A stretch of 64,000 nucleotides of DNA, taken from an uncultured Methylocystaceae bacterium (GTDB lineage: Bacteria; Pseudomonadota; Alphaproteobacteria; Rhizobiales; Beijerinckiaceae). The DNA lies in contig CAIQCB010000035.1 of the NCBI GenBank assembly GCA_903870245.1, forward strand, positions 1-64,000, given 5' to 3'. Of the stretch, positions 41,188 through 51,100 are shown in pieces. Below the pieces are notes generated by a model. The model made no database searches. It had not been told where the DNA came from and saw only the letters and a program-made list of their open reading frames with translations. Made by a program: the position numbers and the translations under genes. The first letter of the stretch is position 1; each line of letters starts with the position of its first letter.

Positions 41188-42966
41188 ATGCTCGAACGCT
41201 CACGAGAAGCCACATTATTCGATCGCGCCAGTCTGGACGCGCGGATCGTTTTCGTCGCGGCGAGCCTTTTGCTGGCCTTCGGTTTCGTCGCCCTGCTCGA
41301 CCGGGTAGGCGCACCGGAGCGTTTCGTTGGCGCCGCCGCGCCATGGTTTACCATTTTGGCGCTCGCGACTCTGGGATTTCTGCTGCATTCGACACGCGTC
41401 AGCGCCTACTATCTCGCGGATCGCCTCGTACCCGGCGCCTACGCCGGTTTCGTCAATGCGTCGATCATGATCGCCCTGCTCCTGCCTTTCGCCGCACGAT
41501 TTGCGGGGCACAACTGGTTTCCTGGGGTCGTTGGCGGCGTGTTTCTCGGGCTCGCGAGTTCGTCGCTTTTGCTTGGTCCGCTTGTGCGCAAATGCGGCGC
41601 ATATTCGATCAATGGCCTGCTTTCGGCGCGATTCGGCGCTGTTGTTCCCCGGATCGGTCTACTGATCGCCGTCGCCGCCGCCGCCGCCCTGCTCGCCATG
41701 GCGGGTAATCTGATCGCCGTCGAGGCGTTGGTCGACATCACCGGCGCTGGACGCGCCTTTGCCGCTTTCTCCATCGTCGCCGCCAGCCTTGTTATCGCCG
41801 GACCGGGCGGACTCAACGGCGCGATCTGGACTGCCGTCGCCGCCGGCGGCATCGGCCTGTTTGGCTTTGCCGGACCGGTGGCAACCCTTGCGTTCCAGAA
41901 AGCTCTGCCCGTGTCGCCCTTCGGTGACGCTGGCGGCTGGAGCGCTGTCGCAGCGCTGATGACAGGATGGGGCATTTCCCCGAGGCCGATGCGCCTCGAT
42001 GTCGATATCGCGACGACACTCGCCCTTGCCGCCGGCGTCGCCGCGCTCGCGCCGTCGCTGGCGACCAGCGTCGCTACGGCCGACGTGGCAACAGCGCGAC
42101 GCAGCGGCGTCGCCGCCTTATTGTGGATGACGGTTTTTGCAGCGCTTGTCGGAGCCTCAATGGCCGCCGCTGCAATTTATTTCGCCGATGGCGTACGCGG
42201 CAAAACAGCCGAAAACCTTCCGGACGCCGCTTACGAGGCCAGCGCCCGGGGCCTGGTCAGTATCTGCGGCGGCTTCCCAAGAACGCCGTCGCTGGCGGCC
42301 GTCGCATGTTCCAAGAATGGACACGGTCTGGGCAAGCCGCTGACTGCAGTCGACATGCGTCCGGTCGATCCGCAGTATCTTTTGGGCTCCCTGCCCGCTT
42401 TCGCCAACCTTGGGGCAGCCGCCTCCGGGCTTCTCGCCTCAGGATTCATCGCCCTGGGGCTCGCGCTCTCGGCCATGGCGCTTCAAGCCTGCGCGGCGAC
42501 GCTGGATCACGATGCGCTTTATCGAATGCGCGGCGAAGCGGATCTGAGCAGTCGCAGGCTGGCGCTGACCCGATTGGCGCTCATCGCCGTGGCGGCGTTC
42601 GGGTATCTGGTCTGCGCGTTGAATTTTATTGCTGCCGGAGAACTGGTCGCGCTCTCCCTATCGATTTCCTCGGCCTGTGTCGCCCCTTCGATGATACTCA
42701 TGTTCTGGCCGCGCGCCGGCGATCGGGAAGCGCTGGCGGCGCTTGTTGGCGGTCTGATCGGCCTGCTCGGCGCCCTCGCCGTGGCCCAGACGCATCGCCG
42801 CATGGAGATTTACGGACTGGCCGGAATGGCGGGAGCGACGCTCGGGCTCGCTGCAGGCATCATCTCCGGGCTGGCCTCGGAGTCCGAGAGGCCGGACGCG
42901 CGATCTTTCATCAAGCGCTTGATCAAGGGGGACGGAAGAGTCCTTGGCTCCAGCCAGGATGGATAG
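41188..42966 (+). CDS. Sodium/solute-symporter-like membrane protein
   Basis: A protein of about 592 residues with more than twelve predicted membrane segments. It resembles the sodium:solute symporter (SSS) family: 'YYLADRLVPGAYAGFVNAS' recalls the GRxVxxxxxGxxxxA region after the second helix, and 'YSINGLLSARFGAVV' recalls the conserved 'Y.IPDFL..RYG' element. Some usual Na+-site residues are hard to place, so it may be a diverged or repurposed member. The substrate is unknown. The start is ATG 41188, preceded by TGAGG; an ATG at 41095 gives a longer form. It stands alone, divergent from the RluC gene. Confidence 0.55.
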   Translation: MLERSREATLFDRASLDARIVFVAASLLLAFGFVALLDRVGAPERFVGAAAPWFTILALATLGFLLHSTRVSAYYLADRLVPGAYAGFVNASIMIALLLPFAARFAGHNWFPGVVGGVFLGLASSSLLLGPLVRKCGAYSINGLLSARFGAVVPRIGLLIAVAAAAALLAMAGNLIAVEALVDITGAGRAFAAFSIVAASLVIAGPGGLNGAIWTAVAAGGIGLFGFAGPVATLAFQKALPVSPFGDAGGWSAVAALMTGWGISPRPMRLDVDIATTLALAAGVAALAPSLATSVATADVATARRSGVAALLWMTVFAALVGASMAAAAIYFADGVRGKTAENLPDAAYEASARGLVSICGGFPRTPSLAAVACSKNGHGLGKPLTAVDMRPVDPQYLLGSLPAFANLGAAASGLLASGFIALGLALSAMALQACAATLDHDALYRMRGEADLSSRRLALTRLALIAVAAFGYLVCALNFIAAGELVALSLSISSACVAPSMILMFWPRAGDREALAALVGGLIGLLGALAVAQTHRRMEIYGLAGMAGATLGLAAGIISGLASESERPDARSFIKRLIKGDGRVLGSSQDG

Positions 42967-43131
42967 CCCGCCTCGATCACAGCATCCCCCTATCGCTCCC
43001 GCGGTTTTCTGCTATATGTCCGCTCGCACGCCCCGGTTCCCCGGGGCGGCTTCGCTTCGAGACGACCTTGCTGGACGACATCCCGGCCCGGCCGCTCCTG
43101 CGGATCGATTCTCAAAAAAGAGGGACATCCG

Positions 43132-43401
43132 ATGTCGATTACGGCAGAGCGCAAACAGGCGCTCATCAAAGAATATTCCACCAAGGCAAATGACACGGGT
43201 TCGCCAGAGGTTCAGGTTGCGATCCTGACGGAGCGTATCGCCAACCTCACCGGCCACTTTAAAACGCATGTGAAAGATAATCACTCGCGCCGCGGCCTGC
43301 TCAAGCTCGTGTCCCAGCGCCGCCAGCTCCTAGATTACGTCAAATCGCGCGACGAAGCGCGCTACAAGACGCTGATCGAACGGCTCGGCATTCGTCGCTA
43401 G
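43132..43401 (+). CDS. rpsO: 30S ribosomal protein S15
   Basis: An 89-residue protein with the S15 pattern: [38 protein letters not shown] and [24 protein letters not shown]. It binds 16S rRNA early in assembly. AGAGGGA is upstream of the start. Followed by hairpins and pnp, the usual order. Confidence 0.98.
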   Translation: MSITAERKQALIKEYSTKANDTGSPEVQVAILTERIANLTGHFKTHVKDNHSRRGLLKLVSQRRQLLDYVKSRDEARYKTLIERLGIRR

Positions 43402-43412
43402 CACAAGCACTC

Positions 43413-43475
43413 ACGAGAGCGGCGCCGCTAACGCGCCGCTCTCGTCTTAACCGGACTCTGCTTATTCGGAGTCCG
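43413..43475 (+). promoter_or_regulatory. Two strong hairpins between rpsO and pnp
   Basis: A 13-bp perfect stem ACGAGAGCGGCGC/GCGCCGCTCTCGT with a 7-base loop lies at 43413-43445. A second stem, CGGACTC/GAGTCCG, lies at 43452-43475. Neither has a T-run. In E. coli the rpsO-pnp spacer contains RNase III processing hairpins used in pnp autoregulation; this layout invites the same reading but it is an inference here. Confidence 0.6.
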
Positions 43476-43623
43476 CGTAATTAACGCATCAAACGCCAAC
43501 GCCCAACTGTCATGGCAGGATCGCCGGACGCTGCGCAGCCGTTTCGAGATCATCGCCGATCGCGCAGCCTCTCGCCGTCTTGCTCATGACGAACCGTTGG
43601 CGTTCCTCGGAGAAAGACCGTCC

Positions 43624-45774
43624 ATGTTCCACATTCATCGCGAAGAACTCGATTGGGCCGGCCGCAGGCTTGTGCTCGAAACCGGCAAGATCGCCCGTCA
43701 GGCCGACGGCGCCGTGCTGGCCTCATGGGGCGAAACGACCGTTCTCGCCACAGTTGTGTCCGCCAAGGCCCCCAAACCGGGGCAGGATTTCTTCCCCCTC
43801 ACAGTAAACTATCAGGAAAAGGCTTTTGCCGCCGGTCGTATTCCTGGCGGTTATTTCAAGCGCGAGGGGCGCCCCTCCGAACGCGAGACGCTGGTCTCCC
43901 GCTTGATCGATCGTCCGATCCGTCCTCTGTTTCCTGACGGTTATCGTAACGACACGCAGGTGATCGTCACCGTGTTGTCACATGATCTGGAAAACGATCC
44001 GGACGTTCTGGCGTTGGTCGCCGCCTCGGCCGCGCTGACATTGTCCGGCGTGCCCTTCATGGGCCCGGTCGGCGGCGCGCGCGTTGGCTATATTAATGGC
44101 GCCTTGAAACTCAATCCAACCATCGAGGAGATGAAGACTTCCGAACTCGATCTTGTCGTCGCCGGCACGCAAGACGCGGTGCTGATGGTCGAGTCGGAGG
44201 CGAAAGAGCTTTCGGAAGAAACCATGCTCGACGCGGTTATGACCGGTCATCGCGGCTTCCAGCCGGTGATAGATGCGATCATCCGTCTTGCCGAGCGAGC
44301 TGCGAAAGATCCGCGCGAATTGCATCTGCCCGACATGTCGGAAGTCGCCGCCGCCGTCGCGAAAATCGCCGAAGCCGATCTGCGCGAGGCCTACAAAATC
44401 ACCATCAAGCAGGATCGCTACGCCGCCGTGGACACGGTGAAGGCGAAAGTCGCCGCGCAGCTTTTCCCGGAAGACGCCGAGCCAGCTTTTAGCAAGGAGC
44501 ATGTCGGCGAGGCCTTCAAGGAGCTGCAGGCCAAGGTCGTCCGCTGGAACATTCTCGACACGGGCGTTCGAATCGACGGTCGCGACGTGAAAACCGTTCG
44601 CCCGATCGTCGCCGAAGTCGGCGTTCTGCCGCGCACCCATGGTTCAGCGCTGTTCACGCGCGGCGAGACGCAGGCGCTTGTCGTTGCGACCCTCGGCACC
44701 GGCGAGGATGAACAATATGTAGATTCTTTGGAAGGCACCTACAAAGAGCGCTTCCTGCTGCATTACAATTTCCCGCCCTACTCTGTTGGCGAAACCGGCC
44801 GCATGGGCTCGCCCGGCCGTCGCGAAATCGGACATGGCAAACTGGCGTGGCGCGCAATTCGGCCAATGTTGCCGGCCCAGGCCGAATTCCCCTACACACT
44901 TCGTGTCGTCTCGGAGATCACCGAATCTAACGGCTCTTCCTCTATGGCCACCGTCTGCGGCACCTCGCTGGCGCTGATGGACGCCGGCGTGCCGCTGAAG
45001 GCGCCGACCGCCGGCATCGCCATGGGGCTCATCCTCGAGGGCGAGCGCTTCGCGGTTCTCTCCGACATTCTCGGCGACGAAGATCATCTTGGCGACATGG
45101 ACTTCAAGGTGGCGGGCACGTCGAATGGCGTGACATCGCTGCAGATGGACATCAAGATCGCTGGCATCACCGAGGAAATCATGCGCGTGGCGCTCGCGCA
45201 GGCGCGCGACGGCCGCCTGCATATCCTTGGTGAGATGGCCAAGGCGCTGACCACCTCGCGCGCTGAACTCGGAGAATTCGCGCCGCGCATCGAGACCCTT
45301 AAGATTCCGACAGACAAGATCCGCGATGTGATCGGCTCGGGCGGTAAGGTGATCCGCGAGATCGTTGAAAAGACCGGCGCGAAGATCAACATCGAGGACG
45401 ACGGCACGGTGAAGGTCGCTTCATCCGACGGTAATTCGATCAAGGCCGCCATTGCCTGGATCAAGTCCATCGCCTCCGATCCGGAAGTCGGCTTGATCTA
45501 CGAGGGCACAGTGGTGAAGACCGCCGACTTTGGCGCCTTCGTCAATTTCTTCGGCGCCCGCGACGGCCTCGTGCACATCTCGCAATTGGCCAAGCAGCGC
45601 GTGAACAAGACGACCGACGTGGTGAAAGAGGGAGACCGCGTCAAGGTGAAGCTCCTTGGTTTCGACGACCGCGGCAAGGTGCGTCTGTCCATGCGCGCCG
45701 TCGATCAGGAAACTGGCGAGGATCTTGAGGCTAAAGAAAAGGCCGAACGCGAGGCCACAGACGGCGAGGCCTGA
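43624..45774 (+). CDS. pnp: Polyribonucleotide nucleotidyltransferase (PNPase)
   Basis: A 716-residue 3'-5' phosphorolytic exoribonuclease. It has two RNase PH domains, the second with [15 protein letters not shown] and [16 protein letters not shown], followed by a KH domain ([22 protein letters not shown]) and an S1 domain ([15 protein letters not shown], then GLVHISQ). PNPase degrades mRNA, and helps in sRNA handling. The ATG 43624 gives the usual start. A strong terminator follows. Confidence 0.97.
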   Translation: MFHIHREELDWAGRRLVLETGKIARQADGAVLASWGETTVLATVVSAKAPKPGQDFFPLTVNYQEKAFAAGRIPGGYFKREGRPSERETLVSRLIDRPIRPLFPDGYRNDTQVIVTVLSHDLENDPDVLALVAASAALTLSGVPFMGPVGGARVGYINGALKLNPTIEEMKTSELDLVVAGTQDAVLMVESEAKELSEETMLDAVMTGHRGFQPVIDAIIRLAERAAKDPRELHLPDMSEVAAAVAKIAEADLREAYKITIKQDRYAAVDTVKAKVAAQLFPEDAEPAFSKEHVGEAFKELQAKVVRWNILDTGVRIDGRDVKTVRPIVAEVGVLPRTHGSALFTRGETQALVVATLGTGEDEQYVDSLEGTYKERFLLHYNFPPYSVGETGRMGSPGRREIGHGKLAWRAIRPMLPAQAEFPYTLRVVSEITESNGSSSMATVCGTSLALMDAGVPLKAPTAGIAMGLILEGERFAVLSDILGDEDHLGDMDFKVAGTSNGVTSLQMDIKIAGITEEIMRVALAQARDGRLHILGEMAKALTTSRAELGEFAPRIETLKIPTDKIRDVIGSGGKVIREIVEKTGAKINIEDDGTVKVASSDGNSIKAAIAWIKSIASDPEVGLIYEGTVVKTADFGAFVNFFGARDGLVHISQLAKQRVNKTTDVVKEGDRVKVKLLGFDDRGKVRLSMRAVDQETGEDLEAKEKAEREATDGEA

Positions 45775-45804
45775 TCCGGCCGCCCGAACTTTTGTGTGAC
45801 AATG

Positions 45805-45834
45805 GCCGCCCGTTAAAAAACGGGCGGCTTTTTT
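45805..45834 (+). terminator. Intrinsic terminator of pnp
   Basis: GCCGCCCGTT, a four-base A loop, AACGGGCGGC, then TTTTTT: a textbook terminator 30 bases after the pnp stop. Confidence 0.95.
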
Positions 45835-45997
45835 ATGCTTTTAATCTCAGTGATGGCTAATACTGGAAAGATGGCTTTCCCGGCGGTCAGCCGCTAATTG
45901 TCTTGCCCAAGCATAATCTTGAGCATATAAAAGCGCTTGTTTATCTGATCAAATTCACTCTCATTAGACTTTACAGCGCCAGAGCTCGGTCGATGCC

Positions 45998-46411
45998 ATG
46001 CAATACGGACTAAAAAGATCGGATTTACAAATTTTAGCGCAAGCGAAATTAGACGACGCGAAAATTCTTCTTCAAGCAAGCAGCTTCTCTAACGCCTACT
46101 ATATCGCAGGCTACGCAGTCGAAATTGGATTGAAAGCATGTATCGCTCGTCAAGTCACACCCGAAACAATACCAAACAAAAATTTTCTACAGAAGGTATT
46201 GAATCATGAGTTTATGACTCTTGTGTCCCTAGCGGGACTTGCCGTAGAGCTCAAGACTAAACAAGACTCAGACTCTTCTTTCTCAGCACACTGGGCGCTA
46301 GTCTCAGAATAGAGGCCCGATGTTAGATATGAAATCAAAGACTCACATGCAGCTCAGCTTCTGATTATCGCTGTCGATGGAATAATGCCATGGATCAAGC
46401 AATATTGGTGA
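45998..46411 (+). pseudogene. HEPN-domain protein gene interrupted by an in-frame amber codon
   Basis: The frame starts at ATG 45998 and runs 104 codons to TAG at 46310-46312, then continues open for 32 codons to TGA at 46409-46411. The first part has the HEPN helix pattern (AKLDDAKILLQ, AYYIAGYAVEIGLKACIA). The part after the stop (RPDVRYE ... MPWIKQYW) has the family's usual ending. In homologues as I recall them the residue before this ending is Trp (W...W.e.sRYE); TGG to TAG is a single-base change. A classical RX4-6H RNase motif is not seen. The base composition is far more AT-rich than the surroundings. It may be inactivated, or read through; a sequencing error is also possible. Confidence 0.7.
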
Positions 46412-46767
46412 ACAGCGCGCAAAATCTAATCAAAAAACTTGATAACGATGGTCTCAAATCATTAGTGGCTATGCTCGTTCACAACGAAGATGTTGGAACA
46501 TGGAAACTTTGGATAGTGCCGGCAGATGAAAAAATAGATAAATTCGAGTTTTATAGAAAGATTTCAGAGGTAATTTCAAAAAACAGAGATCTTCTCGGAG
46601 ACTTTTCAGCGAGCGATGTAGAACTCGCGAGCAAAACTCATCCCGCCATGCAGAGAATAGGAAAAATCATCAACATAAAAGACTTGGGAGCTTTACACTT
46701 TTCTGGAAATTCATTCAATGGGTTCTATATGCCGGACGGCATTATACTTCGCTCTGCCCTGACATGA
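46390..46767 (+). CDS. Hypothetical partner of the HEPN gene
   Basis: A 125-residue protein whose ATG lies 22 bp inside the 3' end of the HEPN reading frame, in another frame, so the two were probably one operon with coupled translation. It has a helical start (AILVNSAQNLIKKLD), a strand WKLWIVPADEK, and a distinctive end LHFSGNSFNGFYMPDGIILRSAL. No nucleotidyltransferase motif (GSxxxGxxxxxSDxD) or toxin motif is seen. I do not recognise the family. AT-rich codon use like the HEPN gene. Not obviously decayed. Confidence 0.6.
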   Translation: MDQAILVNSAQNLIKKLDNDGLKSLVAMLVHNEDVGTWKLWIVPADEKIDKFEFYRKISEVISKNRDLLGDFSASDVELASKTHPAMQRIGKIINIKDLGALHFSGNSFNGFYMPDGIILRSALT

Positions 46768-47080
46768 ACTATTATCACAAATAATAAAAAATTCACATCT
46801 AGTTAATTGATGTCTTCGTCGGCTTTTGAAGCCATAAATGAAATCATTCTCAACATTCTTCCCAATAAACTGGGTTGTTATTTTATATCTTAAAATTTGA
46901 TTGATCCAAAAAACACGATGCTCATTTTAAAAAAGATTTAAATTATTTCGATAAAACATTGAATTCATGGCCCACAAAATCAGTAAACAAGACCATCTAC
47001 TTGCACTCGCCAATGCTGAGATTATACTCTGGTGAGTACAAGAAGATTATCATTTGAAAAAATAGGTCTACGGCACCATC
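46768..47080. other. 313-bp AT-rich gap
   Basis: A very AT-rich stretch between the HEPN partner and the AI-2E transporter gene. The only open frame of note is 22 codons (46968-47036). No repeat, tRNA or terminator was seen. It likely marks the right edge of the AT-rich patch. Confidence 0.5.
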
Positions 47081-48145
47081 ATGATCGCCCAAACGCCTCC
47101 CGGCGCAACGCCGCCGCCACTCGATATTTTCATGCTGGCGCGGCTGGGGCTAACGCTCGCTTTCCTCGCCGTCACGCTGCTGCTGATCTCGCCTTTCTCC
47201 GCGAGTCTGACCTGGGCGCTGGTCTTATCGGTTATTTTTTTGCGGCCGCACAGCGTCATCGAGAAATGGGCTGGGGCCAATCTTGGCGCAGCAATCTCAG
47301 TCTTTATAATTGCGCTAATCATCGTCGCGCCGTTCTCCTTCGCCTCCAAGCGTCTCATTGTCGAGGCGATGTCTGGGTTCAGCTACCTGCAAAACGCCCT
47401 GGCTGAAAATAAATGGCAGGCGTTTGTGGCCGAACATCCCTGGCTGCAAACGGTTAGCGAGTGGGTTCAGTCAAGCATCGACCTTCAGGATCTCGTCAAA
47501 AAGCTTGGCGGCTTTTTCACCAATGCCGGCGCGATATTCATCCGGCAATCGACCGGGCAGCTGGTGACGCTCTTGCTCGCCTTTTACATGCTGTTTTTCT
47601 TTCTCCGTGACCGCAAGGCAGGCGTGGCGGCGCTTTTGCAACTGTCGCCGTTTTCCGATCGCGAGACCCTGAAGCTGATCGCGCGCGTGCGCGACACGAT
47701 CAACGCCATCATCTTCGGCACCGTCGCGGTCGCCATTCTGCAGGGCGCGCTCGGCGGCTTTATGTTTTGGTGGCTGAAGTTCCCCTCGCCGGCGCTGTGG
47801 GCGCTGATCATGGGGCTCCTGTCAATCGTGCCGGTGCTGGGCACTTTTGTCGTCTGGGTTCCAGCGGCGCTGTTTCTCGCGGTCGACGGGCGCTGGGGCG
47901 AGTCTCTGACGCTCGCCCTGTGGGGCGGTCTGGTGATCGCCAGCGCCGATAATTTGGTGCGTCCGTTATTGGTGAGCGGCGGCTTGCGCCTCTCCACCGC
48001 GCCGGCATTCATCGCCATGCTCGGCGGCCTTGGCGTCTTCGGCGCATCAGGCGTCGTGCTCGGCCCCATAGCCATGACGACGACGGGCCTGATGATGTCT
48101 TTCTGGCGACGACGCGCCGAAGCCTATGCGCTGAAAGACAAATAA
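47081..48145 (+). CDS. AI-2E family transporter
   Basis: A 354-residue membrane protein with about eight helices, matching the AI-2E/PerM family: the N-terminal pair of helices, an internal amphipathic part (ENKWQAFVAEHPWL...), and the conserved late segments LGIVP-like SIVPVLGTFVVWVPAALFL and ASADNLVRPLLVSGGLRLS. Some members export autoinducer-2 or act as Na+/H+ antiporters; the substrate here is unknown. The 3' end overlaps the convergent addA by 22 bp. Confidence 0.88.
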   Translation: MIAQTPPGATPPPLDIFMLARLGLTLAFLAVTLLLISPFSASLTWALVLSVIFLRPHSVIEKWAGANLGAAISVFIIALIIVAPFSFASKRLIVEAMSGFSYLQNALAENKWQAFVAEHPWLQTVSEWVQSSIDLQDLVKKLGGFFTNAGAIFIRQSTGQLVTLLLAFYMLFFFLRDRKAGVAALLQLSPFSDRETLKLIARVRDTINAIIFGTVAVAILQGALGGFMFWWLKFPSPALWALIMGLLSIVPVLGTFVVWVPAALFLAVDGRWGESLTLALWGGLVIASADNLVRPLLVSGGLRLSTAPAFIAMLGGLGVFGASGVVLGPIAMTTTGLMMSFWRRRAEAYALKDK

Positions 48146-51100
48146 TCCTTGCGCGCCTGCGCCAGAGCGGCGTCGAGGTCGACGGCGTCGGCCTCAACGA
48201 TGGCGGCGGTGCGGGTGAAGATCAGAAAACAGCGCAGTTTCTTCCCGGGATACATCGGCGCTACGGCAGCGCGATAGAGCGCGAGCTGGCGCAACTGTTC
48301 CGGCGCAGGTTTGTCATAGGAACGGCCGGTTTTAAAATCGACGATGCGCACATCGTCCGCCGTCTCGACAAAACGGTCGATGCGACCTGCGACGGCCAAA
48401 CCATTCGCCAGCGTCGCGGCGACATCGACTTCCCCCAACGCGCTCTCGCCAAACAAGGGAGCCAGCTCGGGATGCGCGATTACCTTCAGCACGGCGTCGA
48501 CGATGTCTGCGCGCCGGGAGTCATCCATCTCCCTGGCGCGGAATTTGAGAAAGGACTCCGCCGCCGCCCGACGTTGCGCCGGGGCTGTCCCGGGCAGATA
48601 TTGGAGCAAGGCATGGGTCAACACGCCAAGTCGCACGCGCTCGGCCTCGCGTTGACTCATCGTCGACGTATCGCGCGACGTTAGCCCGTCTGCTCCGGCC
48701 AGCGCGCTCGACGGGCGCAACGGCGGGCGTGGCGGGCGCTCGATGGGGGCCGGCGTCGTCGCGAAGGCCGGCGGGGATTCATCGATCTCCGTCGATATCG
48801 GCGGCGTTAGGTCGTCGCGAGTAGGAATATCGCCAAGGCGAAGGATAACGCCCCCGGGCTCAAGCGGATCGGGGCGCTCAACGGCGGTTTGAGCCAGCGC
48901 GTCGCGAACCGAAAGATACCAGCTATCCGCTGGAGGCTCTCGCTCGCCATGAAAGCCGGCAATGTATAGCCGCTCCTCGGCGCGAGTGAGCGCGACGTAA
49001 AGGAGACGCTGATATTCAGCTAATTCGGCCTTTCTGTGCGCGTCACGCGCCAGCGTCAGCGCGGACGGATCGTGTTCCTTGCCGCGCGTCCACGCCAGCG
49101 GGCCGCTCTGCCGATCGCCCGTCCGAAACAGTTTCGGATCGTGCCGGCCGGTTGGCGCCCCGCAGGTGTCAGGCAGAAAAACGATTTTCGCCTCCAGTCC
49201 CTTCGCCGCGTGAACCGTCATCACACGTACCGCGTCGCCCGCAGCCTCCATGTCGCGCTTGATCGAAAGATCGAGCGACTCAACCATCGCCAGAAAGGCG
49301 GTGAGCGACGGCGAGGTTTCGCGCTCGAAATTCAAGGCGAGACGCAAGAATTCGTCGAGCGCGTCATTCGCCTCAACGCCCAGCCGCGCGACAAGACGAC
49401 GGCGTCCGCCTCCCGGCCCGAGAAGTTTGCTGTAAAACTCGAAAGGCGGCGTTGTTGTCGCGTCCTCGCGCCATCGTGCGATTGTCGCCGCCACTTTACG
49501 ATAACGGACTTCGGTCGCCGTCGTCAGGGCGTCGTAAAGCGCGCCGCGACGGCCGGGCGCCAGGGCGATCAAATCATCGTCATCAAAACCTATGAGCGGC
49601 GTTTTCAGCACGGTCGCCAGCGTCAGATCGTCCTGCGGCAGCACCGCGGCGCGGCCAATCGCAACCAGATCGTTGACCGCAATATGTTTGGCGACATCCA
49701 GACGATCGGCGCCGGCGACAGGGACGCCGCGCGCTTTCAACGCGCGAATAATGGCCTCGAAGAACGGCCCGCGCCTGCGCACCAGGACGAGAATATCTCC
49801 CGCGCGAATAACGCGCGCGCCCTGCTGATCCATAACATAGTCGCCGCTGCCCGGCTTCAGAAAGTCGGCGATCTTTCCGGCGATCTTTTGCGCCATGCGT
49901 TCGGACGGATCGTCGCGACCAACCGTATCGACCGGCAGACGCCAGTCTTCCGTATCAGGATTTTTCTCCTTGCCAATCAGCGGCCAGATTTCGACCAGCG
50001 ACGGTAGATGCGTCTTGATTGACTCATGGATCATCGCCTCCGACACGCTCAATCCCAGACCCGCGCCATTGCCTGCGTGCGCAAAAACCTGGTCGACGGC
50101 TTCAAGGATGCCTTTCGCCGAGCGAAAGGATTGATGCAACGAGATGTGCGCAAAACCCCGACCGGCAGCGACGAAACGGCGCTCGAAATCGCGTCGCATC
50201 TCCAGAAATTTTTCCGGGGCTGCGCCCTGAAAGGAAAAGATCGATTGTTTCTCGTCGCCAACAGCGAAAAAACTGCGCAACGGGGCGCGCGCTCCTGCGC
50301 CAGACGCAAATTCATCGGTGATGGCGGTAAGAATGTCCCATTGCGCCGCGCTGGTGTCCTGCGCCTCGTCAAGCAATATATGATCGATTTGCGCATCGAG
50401 CTTGTAGAGCACCCATGATGGACTGGAGCGATGCAGCAAACCACGGGCCTGCGTAATCAGATCGTCGTAATCGAGTAAGTTGCGGCGACGCTTGGCGCAT
50501 GTGTAAGCGTCGAGAATAGCATGCCCCAGACGCACAAGGGCGAGTGTGCGCTGAACGACCGCCGCCGCCTTGCGTTTCTCGATCAGCGGCGCGAGACGGT
50601 CTCGTTCGGCCTCCATGCGGAATAAAAGATCAGGGTGGGCGTCAATGAGTCCAGACGTGAGCATCGGTCGCTCGCCAATGCCACGCGGCGCGCCTTTCTG
50701 GGTAAAGAAGGTCTCCAGATAAAATTCCAGACAATCCCTGTTCGGGGCGCGCAAAATAGCTTTAGACAGGTGATCGGCAAGCTTGTTGTCGTTCGTGGAG
50801 CCTTTGCGCAAAAGTCGCTCAAGCTCCGGCCACGCCTCGGGCGGCTCGCCGCCCATGATCATCTCGAATTCAACAGACGCCGGCGTTTCGCCGTCGGACA
50901 ACCCCAGTTCATCGCGCAATCTTGATGCATGATCGTCGGGATCGTCACAATCTTTCAGAGCTTCGCGGTGATCCAGCAACGCCTTGCAGAGATCGTCGAA
51001 GCTGTGCGTCGATATTTCACGTGCGATCTCCTGTAGCGCGGCATGCAAGTCGCCGCCCTCCCGCATGGCCTGTTCGATCACAATCCGTCGGGATAACTCC

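Noticed and set aside
41967-43193. 408-codon frame overlapping the SSS-like gene and rpsO
   Set aside because: Arg/Ser-rich translation; the competing frame has membrane segments, and rpsO is certain.
45894-46079. 61-codon minus-strand frame over the start of the HEPN gene
   Set aside because: No recognisable features and it overlaps the better-supported HEPN frame.
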